64,000 bases of DNA from Thermoplasmata archaeon (GTDB lineage Archaea > Thermoplasmatota > Thermoplasmata > Lutacidiplasmatales > UBA184). The position numbers and the translations under genes were made by a program. Where the stretch lies: positions 4,935 through 68,934 of the forward strand of contig DAHUZZ010000009.1 of assembly GCA_027314915.1 (NCBI GenBank), given 5' to 3'. Below are positions 23,186 through 31,297 of the stretch, in pieces (the stretch's first letter is position 1; every line of letters begins with the position of its first letter). The notes below the pieces were generated by a model. The model saw nothing but the letters and a program-made list of their open reading frames with translations. It had not been told where the DNA came from and did no database searches.

Positions 23186-23700
23186 ACGCCCCTCCTCACG
23201 GAACGCCCCTCCGCATGGCGCCGACCGGGCCCGGCCCCTCCCGGGACGGTCTCCAGCTGATCCTGGCGGGTACCGCCTACCTGCTCGCGATCTGCGTCCT
23301 GCAGCTGGTGATGCTCGTCGACACGACCGCGGGGCTCGCGATCCTCCCGAAGAGCGTGACGGGCGTCCGGGATGTCGTGGCCCTTTTCGGCTGGGTGGGT
23401 CTCATGATCAGCGGAGTGGGCGTCATCATCGTTCCGAACCACCTGAAGGTCCGCCTCCGTCCGACGTCCCTTCCGCGCGTCCACCTGCTCTTCGCGAACG
23501 TGGGACTTCTCGGCTACCTGGTCCTATCGATCTCGGCGACGACCGGGGTGCTTCCCCTGGCCTTCCTGGCGGTCACGTCGGCCTCCTTCCTCGCGTTCGG
23601 GGCAGGGTTCCTCCGCACCATTCTTCCGTTCGCCCGAGGTCCGCCGGATCGCGGCCCGGGCGGGGTCGGGGAGCGCATCCCCACGGAGCACGTTGCCTGA
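23182..23700 (+). CDS. Four-helix membrane protein, unknown
   Basis: The 172-residue protein has four predicted transmembrane helices (around LQLILAGTAYLLAICVLQLV, VVALFGWVGLMISGVGVIIV, LFANVGLLGYLVLS and LPLAFLAVTSASFLAFGAGF). I do not recognise the family. A histidine precedes helix 3 (RVHLLFANVGLLGY). It is translationally coupled to the hemerythrin-like gene by ATGA, and its 3' end overlaps the glycosyltransferase start, so it is the middle gene of a redox/envelope operon. Confidence 0.7.
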   Translation: MNAPPHGTPLRMAPTGPGPSRDGLQLILAGTAYLLAICVLQLVMLVDTTAGLAILPKSVTGVRDVVALFGWVGLMISGVGVIIVPNHLKVRLRPTSLPRVHLLFANVGLLGYLVLSISATTGVLPLAFLAVTSASFLAFGAGFLRTILPFARGPPDRGPGGVGERIPTEHVA

Positions 23701-24940
23701 CCTCGCCGCCCCGGCGCCGAGGTCGGGTACCCCGACCCTCCCCGGGGAGGGACGGGGGCTGCGGATCGCGTTCTTCACCGACAGCTTCGAGCCGACGAAC
23801 GACGGGGTGGCCAAGGTCACGTCGACCCTCGCCGCCGAGCTCGGCCGGCGCGGGCACCGGGTCACGGTGTTCACCGTCCGGTCCCCCGGGCAGCCGCGGG
23901 TCGAGGTCCGTGCCGACGGGGTGCGCATCCATCGATTCGGTTCGGCGGCCGCGCCGTCCTATCCGCAGTACCGGATCGCCGTGGCCCCCTGGACCGTCGC
24001 GTGGTCGCGGCCGGAGTTCGACCTCGTGCACATCCACACGCCGGGCTTCGTGGGGCTCGCCGGGTGGTTCGCGGCCCGTCGCTGGGGAGTTCCGAGCGTC
24101 GGGACCTACCACACGAACCTCACGGAACTTCTCCGCGGGGTGGGCCGCACGGGCGCGAGCCGCGCCTTCTTCCGCGCCTGGTCACGGTTCAGCATCGATC
24201 TCTGCCGTCACTGCAGCCGGGCCACGGCGCCCTCGGCGGCGTCCCGGACGGACCTTCTCCGGGCCGCTCGGCCGGCCGCGGAGCGTCCGCCCCTCGTCAT
24301 CCCGAACGGGGTCGATACCGAGCGATTCCGTCCGGGGGTACGGACCCCGGACTGGCGCGAGAGGCTCGGGATCGGCGAGGTCCCCGTCCTCCTCTTCCTG
24401 GGTCGGCTGACCCACGACAAGGGCGTGGCTCGGTTTCTCTCCGCGATCGACCACCTGGATCGCGATCGACCATGGCTCGCCCTGGTCGGAGGGGAAGGTC
24501 CGCTGCGCCCGTCGCTGGAACGGCGGGCCGGGTCGGACCCGTCTCGTCCGGATCGCCTCCGGTACCTCGGCCCGGTGCCCGAGGAGGAGAAGCCCGCCCT
24601 CCTGGCGCAGAGCCAGCTCTTCGTGCTCCCCTCCCTCTCCGATACCTCGTCGGTCGCCCTGCTGGAGGCGATGGCCTCCGGCGTCCCGTCGGTCGTCACC
24701 ACGTTCGGGGGGCCGGCGGAGATCGCCCGGAGCTCGTCGGTCGGGCTCGTGGTGGATCCTCGCGATCCGGCCCGGATGGCGGGGGCCATCTCGCAGCTGC
24801 TCGGCGACCCGGTGCTCGGCCGGTCGTTCTCCCGCCGGGGTCGTGAGTGGGTGCTGGAGCACGCCTCGGCGGGAGCGATGGCCCGGGAGTACGTGGACTG
24901 CTACCGGTCCCTGCTCCGGGCCCCGAACGGGACGAGCTGA
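23693..24940 (+). CDS. Glycosyltransferase family 4
   Basis: The 415-residue protein is a GT-B fold retaining glycosyltransferase of the GT4 type. Its N-terminal domain has IAFFTDSFEPTNDGVAKVTS and DLVHIHTPGFVG. Its C-terminal domain has LLFLGRLTHDKGV, LVGGEGPLR and the E-x7-E-like LPSLSDTSSVALLEAMASGVP. These resemble phosphatidylinositol mannosyl- or diacylglycerol glucosyltransferases, but donor and acceptor are not readable. The start is TTG at 23693 with GGAG five bases upstream, overlapping the preceding stop. It is the last gene of the hemerythrin-like operon. Confidence 0.85.
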   Translation: MPDLAAPAPRSGTPTLPGEGRGLRIAFFTDSFEPTNDGVAKVTSTLAAELGRRGHRVTVFTVRSPGQPRVEVRADGVRIHRFGSAAAPSYPQYRIAVAPWTVAWSRPEFDLVHIHTPGFVGLAGWFAARRWGVPSVGTYHTNLTELLRGVGRTGASRAFFRAWSRFSIDLCRHCSRATAPSAASRTDLLRAARPAAERPPLVIPNGVDTERFRPGVRTPDWRERLGIGEVPVLLFLGRLTHDKGVARFLSAIDHLDRDRPWLALVGGEGPLRPSLERRAGSDPSRPDRLRYLGPVPEEEKPALLAQSQLFVLPSLSDTSSVALLEAMASGVPSVVTTFGGPAEIARSSSVGLVVDPRDPARMAGAISQLLGDPVLGRSFSRRGREWVLEHASAGAMAREYVDCYRSLLRAPNGTS

Positions 24941-25104
24941 CCGGGAGCCGTTCCCCCCTTCGGATCCCCGTGGTGCCCGCGTTCCGATCGGCGATCGACC
25001 GCTCCGGTCCCGACGCGGAGTTAGGGGGCGGCCCCGCCGGCACCCCGGGGCCGGGTTTCGACAGGTCCACTCCCGAAGCGGTTCGGAGTCGTGCACCGAG
25101 GAGC

Positions 25105-25110
25105 CTTTAC
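25105..25110 (+). promoter_or_regulatory. TATA box for hemerythrin gene
   Basis: CTTTAC is centred about 26 nt before GTG 25133. It supports that codon as a leaderless start. The rest of 24941-25132 shows no gene. Confidence 0.55.
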
Positions 25111-25132
25111 GGCGGCATGTTCTGCGACGTTC

Positions 25133-25576
25133 GTGCCGACCCCGCCCCGCCTCTCCGAGCTGATGGGCGGAGACCACAACGACCTGGACGAACGGTGGAC
25201 ACGGCTGCAGACCACGCCCGCCTCGGACCGGGCCGCGCGCCGGGAGCTCTTCGAGTCGTTCCGGACCGACCTGCTCCGCCATATCGAGATCGAGGAGAAG
25301 GAGCTCTTCCCCCGGATCGTCGAGACCGACCCCGCGCAGCGCGGCCTGGTCGAGCGACTCCAGGAGGAGCATCTCCGGATCCAGGAGACGCTCCGCCGGC
25401 TCGCCGAGGCGGTCGACACCGGACGGGGTGTGCCGGAGGACCTCGCGGCCCAGCTGATCGAGGTCCTGTGGGACCACAACGCCCGCGAGGAGGCTTGGGC
25501 CTACCCCTGGCTGGACGAGCACCTGACCCACGAGCAGGTCCTCGTGATACGCGACGAGCTCGCGCACCACGGGTAG
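25133..25576 (+). CDS. Hemerythrin (HHE) domain protein
   Basis: The 147-residue protein is a single hemerythrin-like domain. Its ligand pattern is GGDHNDLDERW, LLRHIEIEEKELFPRI, LQEEHLRIQETL and LWDHNAREEAWAYPWLDEHL, which gives the H...HxxxE...HxxxH...HxxxxD-type di-iron site. It could store or sense O2, NO or iron. The GTG at 25133 is preferred on TATA spacing; GTG 25091 and ATG 25163 are alternatives. A second, more divergent hemerythrin-like gene lies 2 kb upstream. Confidence 0.85.
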   Translation: MPTPPRLSELMGGDHNDLDERWTRLQTTPASDRAARRELFESFRTDLLRHIEIEEKELFPRIVETDPAQRGLVERLQEEHLRIQETLRRLAEAVDTGRGVPEDLAAQLIEVLWDHNAREEAWAYPWLDEHLTHEQVLVIRDELAHHG

Positions 25577-25659
25577 GTCCGGCGGTCCCCCGCGCCCGGG
25601 CGACGGCCCGGGGGGCCGCGTCGCCCACCCGGAACGGGGCCGGCGTGGAAGGACCCGGC

Positions 25660-27579
25660 TCAGGGCCGGGGCGTGCCGCCCAGCACCCGGTCGAGGTTCA
25701 CGGCGGCGCTGATCAGCGCGAGATGCGTGAACGCCTGCGGGAAGTTGCCCAGCGACTCGCCCGTCGTGGCGATCTCCTCCGAGTAGAGGCCGACGTGGTT
25801 CGCGTAGCCGAGCATCTTCTCGAAGATGAGCCGCGCCTCTTCGAGCCGGCCCGAGCGCGTGAGCGCCTCCACGAGCCAGAAGCTGCACAGGCTGAACGTC
25901 CCCTCGGTCCCCTGCAGGCCGTCCGGCGTCTCCTCCAGGCTGTAGCGACGGACGAGGCTGTCGTACGTGAGCCCGGAGAGGATCGCGTCGAGCGTGCCCT
26001 CCATCCGCGGGTCGAGCGGGGAGACGAAGAAGACGAGCGGCATGAGCAGGGAGCTCGCGTCGAGGGCGCGGCTCCCGAAGGACTGGACGAAGGAGCGCCG
26101 CTCGTCGGACCACCCCTTCCGCATCACCTCCTCGTAGAGCTCGTCCCGGGTCCGCCGCCAGCGGTCGAGCTCCGCGGGGAACCCCCGCTTTTCGGCGATC
26201 CGGATCGCGCGGTCGAACGCGACCCAGCACATCATGCTCGAGTAGACGAACCGTCGGGCCCCGCCCCGGACCTCCCAGATCCCCTGGTCCGGGCTCTGCC
26301 AGTGGTCGGAGAGCCAGTCGACGATCCGCCGGAGGTGGATCCAGAGGTCGTAGGAGATCGGGGCGCCGTACTTGTTGTAGAGGTAGACGGCGTCGAGGAG
26401 GGCGCCGTACAGGTCGAGCTGGAACTGGTCGACCGCGGCATTGCCGATCCGCACCGGACGGGAGCCCCGGTAGCCCTCGAGGTGGCCGAGGACCTCCTCC
26501 GGCAGGTCGTGCCCGCCCTGGATCCGGTAGATCGGGTGGAGCGAGCCGTTCGGCTCGAGGTCGGAGGCGCGCCGGAGCAGCCACTGCACGAAGGCGTGGG
26601 CCTCGTCGTGGTATCCGAGACGCAGGAAGGCGTAGACCGTGAAGGCGGCGTCCCGGATCCACGCGTAGCGGTAGTCCCAGTTCCGGGCCCCGCCGATCGC
26701 CTCGGGGAGCCCGCACGTCGGGGCGGCCACGATCGCGCCGCTGGGCTCGAACGTCAGGAGCTTGAGGGCGAGCGCCGAGCGGGTCACCACCTCGCGCCAT
26801 CGGCCGCGGTAGGTCGACTTCGCGACCCAGGACCGCCAGTAGCCCACGGTCTCCCGGAGCGCGCCCTCGTACTGCTGGCCGCCGAGCTTGCGGGGAACGG
26901 AGGAGCCCGCGGCGGTCAGGCACTCGAGGTCCAGGGTGACCGTCTCCCCCTCGCCCAGCACGAAGTCGGCCGTGACCCCCGCCCCCTCGGCCGTGAGCGG
27001 GACCTCCGAGGTGAGCCCGAGGCGGAGCTGCCTCCCCTCGAACACCACGCCCGAGGGGACCGGCTCGACCCGGGGGAGTTCCCGCGCGTAGTCGAACGCG
27101 GGGAAGCAGCGGAGCCCGAACTCGATCTCGCCCCGGATCACCGAGACGCGCCGCAGGATCGAATGCCGGTGCACCATCGTGTGCTCCGGGCCCAGCGGCA
27201 TGAAATCGGTGAGCTCCCCGACGCCCCGCCGGGTGAGGAACCGGGTGATCAGCACATTGGTGTCGGGGAGGTAGAGCTGCTTGCGCGTGCACGCGATGTT
27301 GGGCGCGATCCGGTAATGGCCCCCCGTGCGGTGGTCGAGGATCGCCGCGAAGACGCTGGGCGAATCGAAGAGCGGCAGGCAGCACCAGTCGATCGAGCCG
27401 TCGGTGCCGACGAGCGCGACGGTCCGCATGTTCCCGATGACCCCGTAGTCGCTGAGCGGCTTGTACGGGTCTTCCGGCACGATCGCCGGTACGGGCCCCC
27501 CGGTGGATCGGGCCCGTCGGCCGGAAACCGTGTCGCCGTTCACCGTACCTGCTCCGCTGCCGTTCGGGGGTCCCGGCAT
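25660..27579 (-). CDS. Glycoside hydrolase family 15 (glucoamylase/trehalase type)
   Basis: The protein has up to 639 residues with an N-terminal beta-sandwich-like part (PLSDYGVIGNMRTVALVGTD, DGSIDWCCLP) and an alpha/alpha barrel with the hallmark NWDYRYAWIRDAAFT and catalytic-glutamate region around EEVLGHLEGYRGS. Thermoplasmata GH15 members of this shape were shown to be trehalases, so trehalose or another glucoside is likely. No signal peptide is seen, so it is probably cytoplasmic. The first 35 residues are low complexity and the true start may be further in. Upstream lies a membrane-protein gene on the same strand. Confidence 0.88.
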   Translation of the reverse strand: MPGPPNGSGAGTVNGDTVSGRRARSTGGPVPAIVPEDPYKPLSDYGVIGNMRTVALVGTDGSIDWCCLPLFDSPSVFAAILDHRTGGHYRIAPNIACTRKQLYLPDTNVLITRFLTRRGVGELTDFMPLGPEHTMVHRHSILRRVSVIRGEIEFGLRCFPAFDYARELPRVEPVPSGVVFEGRQLRLGLTSEVPLTAEGAGVTADFVLGEGETVTLDLECLTAAGSSVPRKLGGQQYEGALRETVGYWRSWVAKSTYRGRWREVVTRSALALKLLTFEPSGAIVAAPTCGLPEAIGGARNWDYRYAWIRDAAFTVYAFLRLGYHDEAHAFVQWLLRRASDLEPNGSLHPIYRIQGGHDLPEEVLGHLEGYRGSRPVRIGNAAVDQFQLDLYGALLDAVYLYNKYGAPISYDLWIHLRRIVDWLSDHWQSPDQGIWEVRGGARRFVYSSMMCWVAFDRAIRIAEKRGFPAELDRWRRTRDELYEEVMRKGWSDERRSFVQSFGSRALDASSLLMPLVFFVSPLDPRMEGTLDAILSGLTYDSLVRRYSLEETPDGLQGTEGTFSLCSFWLVEALTRSGRLEEARLIFEKMLGYANHVGLYSEEIATTGESLGNFPQAFTHLALISAAVNLDRVLGGTPRP

Positions 27580-27609
27580 CGGCAGGCCGGGCGTAGCGTC
27601 CCGACGAAA

Positions 27610-28296
27610 TCAACCTTCCCGGGGTGCCGGCGCGGGGAGACGCGTCGGTCCGCCGGGCCGGCGGGACGGGCTTCCGAGCTCGGGGAAGGGGTCGGTGGCG
27701 CTCAGGAGGCGGGAGGCAAAGGCCTCGATCGGCTCTCCACTCCGGCGGGTCACGCCCATCGAAACCCCCACGCGGAGCTTCTCGGCGTACTCGGTGTGGG
27801 TGATGAACGGCTGGTCCGACCCTCGCGGCCGCGGGCGGCTCTCGGGCCTTCGGGACGGCCCGGAATCCGATCGTGCGGTCCCGGCCCGGACCGGCCGCCC
27901 CTCGTCCGGGGCCGGGGAAGCGTCCTCCGCGGCCCGGGGGGCCGGAAGGGTCGATGCCGGAGCGACCGCCCCGGCCATCGCGTCGGAGGAGGGGTCCGTC
28001 CCGGGCCCCGGTCGATCGCTCAGTTCCCGGACCCGGAGCCACTCCGACCCGGGCACGAAGATCAGCTCCGGATCGGGGTCGAACTTCGACTCGGTCAACG
28101 AGAGGAATCCCATCAGCACGAGCAGGGCCGCCCCGAGGACGATGACGGCGTTCAGGGCGAGCAGGAACCAGAGCGGCACGCCCAAAGGACCGTACCCGTG
28201 CCGCCCGATGGCCGCGACCATCGACCCGGCACTCAGAACGAAGCCGAAGAGGAGCAGGCCAGTCACCCCGCCCGCACGGGCCGGTCTCCTGGGCAC
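27610..28296 (-). CDS. Two-helix membrane protein with disordered tail
   Basis: The 228-residue product has two N-terminal transmembrane helices (VTGLLLFGFVLSAGSMVAAI and WFLLALNAVIVLGAALLVLM), then a long Pro/Ala/Arg/Ser-rich, probably disordered cytoplasmic segment. A short conserved-looking end follows (FITHTEYAEKLRVGVSMGV, PIEAFASRLLSAT). The family is not recognised. It starts with GTG about 30 nt from a CTTTTTCC AT-rich element. It is 30 bp upstream of the GH15 gene and may be co-transcribed with it. Confidence 0.6.
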   Translation of the reverse strand: MPRRPARAGGVTGLLLFGFVLSAGSMVAAIGRHGYGPLGVPLWFLLALNAVIVLGAALLVLMGFLSLTESKFDPDPELIFVPGSEWLRVRELSDRPGPGTDPSSDAMAGAVAPASTLPAPRAAEDASPAPDEGRPVRAGTARSDSGPSRRPESRPRPRGSDQPFITHTEYAEKLRVGVSMGVTRRSGEPIEAFASRLLSATDPFPELGSPSRRPGGPTRLPAPAPREG

Positions 28297-28376
28297 GCTT
28301 CTACCTCTTCCCGGGACACGGGGAAAAAGGTTGTCCCGGAGGAGCAGGCAGGGTCCCCCGGGACTCGGGGCTCGGC

Positions 28377-28913
28377 CTACTGGACCACCAGGTCCAGGAT
28401 GGTGATGCCGCCGGTGGGGGGGTTGACCGCCCCGTAGTCGACGTAGACCTCGACGGTCGCGGTGAAGGGGCCGCTCGTCGCGGTGCCGAGCGTTACCGTG
28501 ACGCTGTTCGTCGCGACGGTGCCCGAGCCCACCTCGGAGGTGACCGTCAGCGTGTTGGTCTGCGACGCGATCGTGGCGGAGAAGCCCAGGGTGAACTCCT
28601 CCGCGAAGTTGCCGGCCTTGCAGGCCGAGCTCCCCGAGGAAGATGAGAGATAGGCGACCGCGGTGCCCCCGGAGGTGCTATCGGTCACCGTGCCCGTGGA
28701 GCAGGCGGAGATGCCCGACGGCGTCGTCGTGACCTGCAGCGTGGGGGTGCTGTAGCCCGTGACCCCGTTGTCCCCGCCCTGGTAGAAATTGGCCGACTGC
28801 AGGGCGGGAGTGGCCGTGAGCACCGTGGCGCTCACGAACCCGAGCGTCGACGCGATCATGGCCACGACCATGCCGAGGTAGAGCGCCTTTCGACTGATCC
28901 GATACGTTCGCAT
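28377..28913 (-). CDS. Secreted or surface protein with Ser/Thr-rich beta domain
   Basis: The 178-residue protein starts with basic residues and one hydrophobic helix (RISRKALYLGMVVAMIAST), either a signal peptide or a membrane anchor. The remainder is very rich in Thr, Ser, Val and Gly with alternating strand pattern and two Cys (ISACS, SSACKAG), typical of extracellular beta-sandwich proteins. The ATG has a strong GGAGGAGAT site eight bases upstream. I do not recognise the family. A pilin-like or fibre-forming role is only a possibility. Confidence 0.7.
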   Translation of the reverse strand: MRTYRISRKALYLGMVVAMIASTLGFVSATVLTATPALQSANFYQGGDNGVTGYSTPTLQVTTTPSGISACSTGTVTDSTSGGTAVAYLSSSSGSSACKAGNFAEEFTLGFSATIASQTNTLTVTSEVGSGTVATNSVTVTLGTATSGPFTATVEVYVDYGAVNPPTGGITILDLVVQ

Positions 28914-29376
28914 CCGCTGATCTCCTCCGCGCTGGCGGAGCCCTTGGAATCCGTTTTCTCGGCTGGGCCTACTTGAAACCCGACGCTTCAGTTCACGAGG
29001 GGGTCCGCGCCCGGGGGCGCCCCCACGGGGGCCCCTTCGCGTTACGCCCTATCGCGCACTCCGTTGGACTCGAGCGGGTTGGCCCGAGGAGGTGCCGGCG
29101 ATGTTTCGCCACGGGCGGTGAGCCCGACTCCTCGGTCGGTGAACGTGAACTCCGACCCCTGGTCCCCCCGTGCGCCTGCCCCTGCCAGCGGGACCTGCTC
29201 GCCCCCAGCGGCGACAACATCTGGTACCGCTGCTCCGGCCGCCCTCCGCACGCGGGGAGGCTCGAGCCGAGGTCGTCGAGCGGGGCCAAATTCCCGGGAC
29301 AGTAGCTGCCGGAGAAGGACGCGTGATCCCTCCGTGGGGGGGCCCGGGGTGGGGTGCTCACTCCACGTGCATCAAC
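28914..29376. other. Intergenic region without a supported gene
   Basis: The only clear signal is the Shine-Dalgarno of the minus-strand secreted-protein gene near 28920-28930. Open frames on both strands look like GC-rich shadows. A short plus-strand frame ends with a cysteine-containing PPCACPCQRD stretch but has no recognisable start signal. Confidence 0.5.
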
Positions 29377-29383
29377 CTTTAAC
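29377..29383 (+). promoter_or_regulatory. TATA box for small membrane protein
   Basis: CTTTAAC is centred 27 nt before the ATG at 29407, fitting a leaderless transcript. Confidence 0.65.
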
Positions 29384-29406
29384 GGCCCCCCTCGGTCGAC
29401 CTTCGC

Positions 29407-29691
29407 ATGTTCCGTCCCCGGCTCGGGTCGATGGGTTTCGTCCACGGCAGCATGCTCGGACCCCGGAGGTTGCTGCGGGGGATCGTGGTCCGCCTCGGAG
29501 CGAGCATCGCCCTGGTGACGGGAGGGCTCGTCTTCGTCGTCCTCTACCTCGGCTTCTTCGCGGTCCGCTACGCCTGGTACACGAACCTGGCCGTGGTGCT
29601 GTCCGCCGCGATCCTCGTCCCGGTCCTCCTCGTCGCGATGTGGGTCCTCTGGGGCCTCGGGATGTCTCGAAGCTACCTCCGCGGCGTCTGA
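29407..29691 (+). CDS. Small two-helix membrane protein
   Basis: The 94-residue protein has two hydrophobic helices (VRLGASIALVTGGLVFVVLY and NLAVVLSAAILVPVLLVAMW) flanked by arginines. The start is well supported by a TATA box at the leaderless distance. No family is recognised. The neighbouring downstream gene is also a small membrane protein, with a zinc ribbon. Confidence 0.65.
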   Translation: MFRPRLGSMGFVHGSMLGPRRLLRGIVVRLGASIALVTGGLVFVVLYLGFFAVRYAWYTNLAVVLSAAILVPVLLVAMWVLWGLGMSRSYLRGV

Positions 29692-29778
29692 GCGGACCGC
29701 GGATACCTCCCGCCGGACCCCGGGGTGCGCGGGGGGTCCGGGCGGTTCACCTCGGGGGACCCGTTTCCGCCCACCACG

Positions 29779-30321
29779 GTGTCCGACGAGGAGCACCCGC
29801 TCGCCGCGATCATCGCCTCCCTGACCGGCGGGGCCCCGATCGTGATCGACGGCGTCCCGGTCGCCTCGGCCGCGTCGATCATCTCCTCGACCGCCTCCGT
29901 CGGGTCGCCGATCTCCCAGGCCGCCAGCCTGGTGGAAGCGCTGGGGGCCCTCATCGCGTTCCTCGGCTTCGTGGTCCTCCTGCTGGCCACCGGTCTGTAC
30001 CTCGGGCCCGAGGCGCACGTCGGCCTCGGCATCGCCATCCTGATCCTCTCGTTCCTGAGCCTCGTCGGCGGGGGCGGCTTCATCCCGGGGCTCACTTTGG
30101 GACTGGTCGGGGGGATCCTCTCGATCCTCTTCCAGCCCTCGGAGGAGGAACTGCCCGCGGGATGGCCCGGATCCACCCCGGCACGACAGCCCGGCGGGTG
30201 GGAGGTGGCGGCACGGGTGACCTGCCCTTCGTGCAACTCCTCGCTGGCCCCGGGGACCAAGGTCGGCGAACGGTGCGACGCCCGGATCCCGGCCCTCCCG
30301 AATCCGACCCCGAGCGCGTAG
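29779..30321 (+). CDS. Membrane protein with C-terminal zinc ribbon
   Basis: The product of about 180 residues contains three hydrophobic segments in the middle (ALGALIAFLGFVVLLLATGL, LGIAILILSFLSLVGGG and PGLTLGLVGGILSILF) and a C-terminal zinc-ribbon-like CPSCNSSLAPG with a second half CDARIP that retains only one of the usual two cysteines. Small proteins combining membrane helices and a ribbon are common in Thermoplasmata; the role is unknown. GTG at 29779 is proposed as start and GTG 29725 is an alternative. Confidence 0.6.
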   Translation: MSDEEHPLAAIIASLTGGAPIVIDGVPVASAASIISSTASVGSPISQAASLVEALGALIAFLGFVVLLLATGLYLGPEAHVGLGIAILILSFLSLVGGGGFIPGLTLGLVGGILSILFQPSEEELPAGWPGSTPARQPGGWEVAARVTCPSCNSSLAPGTKVGERCDARIPALPNPTPSA

Positions 30322-30450
30322 GGCGCCGAGCGGGGGGCGACGGGCCGGCCGCCGCCCGTCCGACGGTCCGGCGTGCGGCGGGGGCCCGCCGGGCCGTGGA
30401 TTTGCTCCCGAGGGTGAGAACGGGCACCAACATGACCGAGGAGGTGGACG

Positions 30451-30747
30451 ATGCTCGCCGAGCAGATCGTGCGAGCCGAGCTCGCGTCGCGTCCCCTCCC
30501 TGGGTGTGCCGACGTTAGGGAGTTCGCCGCGCGCGCACTCCCTCGCGAGGACCTCCTCTGGGTCGCCCAGGCGGCCCGTCGCGTAGAGCCCGCCCCACGG
30601 GTCGGGCTCCGCGCCCGCTGGGGAACGTTCTGGCGGTCGTTCGGCACCCCCAAGGAGGCGGAGGCCGAGCCCGACGGCTTGGCCGGCTCCGCACCCACGC
30701 AGGGTGGAGCGTGCCGCGATCCCGGCCGGCCCCGCCGGCCGGGATGA
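30451..30747 (+). CDS. Small hypothetical protein
   Basis: The 98-residue frame begins MLAEQIVRAELASRPLPGCA and contains an amphipathic helical first half and a low-complexity tail. Support comes mainly from a strong GGAGGTG Shine-Dalgarno about eight bases before the ATG. No family is recognised. It could be a real short gene or a chance frame in GC-rich DNA. Confidence 0.4.
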   Translation: MLAEQIVRAELASRPLPGCADVREFAARALPREDLLWVAQAARRVEPAPRVGLRARWGTFWRSFGTPKEAEAEPDGLAGSAPTQGGACRDPGRPRRPG

Positions 30748-30775
30748 CCCATTCCGGTCCCCACCCCCCCGAAGG

Positions 30776-30782
30776 TTCAAAT
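30776..30782 (+). promoter_or_regulatory. Possible TATA box for the fluoride operon
   Basis: TTCAAAT is centred about 27 nt before 30806, so transcription would start right at the 5' edge of the riboswitch aptamer. The element is weak but is the only AT-rich stretch nearby. Confidence 0.45.
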
Positions 30783-30807
30783 CCGAGCGCCGCTCGGGGG
30801 CTCCCAC

Positions 30808-30857
30808 GGCGATGTAGTCCGCCGCGAACCGCCCGCCCCGGGCTGATGACTACTACC
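30808..30857 (+). ncRNA. Fluoride riboswitch (crcB motif)
   Basis: The sequence has every element of the crcB/fluoride aptamer. P1 is GGCG/CGCC (30808-30811 with 30820-30823). Its loop contains GTAGTC (30814-30819), which pairs perfectly with GACTAC (30848-30853) to form the pseudoknot. P2 is GCCC/GGGC (30831-30834 with 30840-30843). The conserved CTGATGACT-CTACC strand follows P2. The usual GGAGU/ACUCC pseudoknot pair is replaced by a compensating pair here, which argues for a real structure. It lies 50 nt upstream of a FluC fluoride-channel gene. Confidence 0.88.
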
Positions 30858-30872
30858 GACGAAGGGGCGAGA

Positions 30873-30895
30873 CCGGGCCCCCGAGGGGGGCCCGG
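30873..30895 (+). promoter_or_regulatory. Hairpin between fluoride aptamer and fluC
   Basis: CCGGGCCCCC and GGGGGCCCGG can form a ten-base-pair stem with a three-base GAG loop. Its 3' arm includes the first two bases of the GGAGG Shine-Dalgarno (30894-30898) of fluC. It is therefore a plausible expression platform acting on translation. No U-tract follows, so bacterial-type termination is unlikely. Confidence 0.6.
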
Positions 30896-30907
30896 AGGCG
30901 GAACACC

Positions 30908-31297
30908 GTGGACACCCACCAGCTCCGATTGGTCCTGCTCGTGGCGGCCGGCGGCGCGATCGGGAGCGTCGCCCGGTACGGGGTGGCCGGCTCCCTCGAT
31001 CGGGCCTCCTTCCCGTGGGGGACCTTCGTGGTGAACCTCTCGGGGACCTTCCTCCTGGCCTTCTTCTTCTTCCTCTTCCTGCAGCGGGGGGCGATCCCCT
31101 CCGACGGGCGCACCTTCCTCTTCGTCGGGGTCTTCGGGGGCTACACCACGTTCTCCACCTTCGGGCTCGAGACCGTGACGCTCTTCCGGTCGGGCACGCC
31201 GCTCCTCGGCCTCCTCAACATCGGGCTCAACGGCGGAGTATGTTTACTGGGGGCCTTCCTGGGGGCGGCGATGGGCGTCCTGGCAGGGGGTGGGTGA
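30908..31297 (+). CDS. crcB: Fluoride ion channel FluC/CrcB
   Basis: FluC proteins are dual-topology dimeric fluoride channels that export toxic F-. The 129-residue protein has four membrane helices and the family motifs GGAIGSVARYGV, WGTFVVNLSGTF and VGVFGGYTTFSTFGLE (the phenylalanine-lined pore and central Na+ site region). Only one copy is present, so it probably acts as a homodimer. The GTG start has GGAGG nine bases upstream. It is preceded by a fluoride riboswitch and overlaps the DUF190 gene by eight bases, forming a fluoride-resistance operon. Confidence 0.93.
   Translation: MDTHQLRLVLLVAAGGAIGSVARYGVAGSLDRASFPWGTFVVNLSGTFLLAFFFFLFLQRGAIPSDGRTFLFVGVFGGYTTFSTFGLETVTLFRSGTPLLGLLNIGLNGGVCLLGAFLGAAMGVLAGGG

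Noticed and set aside
28973-29305. A 110-codon plus-strand frame with several cysteines.
   Set aside because: It has no promoter, ribosome-binding site or family pattern, and long chance frames are expected in DNA this rich in GC.
30750-30800. A TTCAAATCC stretch that looks like a tRNA T-loop near 30775.
   Set aside because: The flanking bases do not pair as a T-stem, no acceptor or anticodon arm can be drawn, and the stretch is better explained as the TATA-like element of the fluoride operon.
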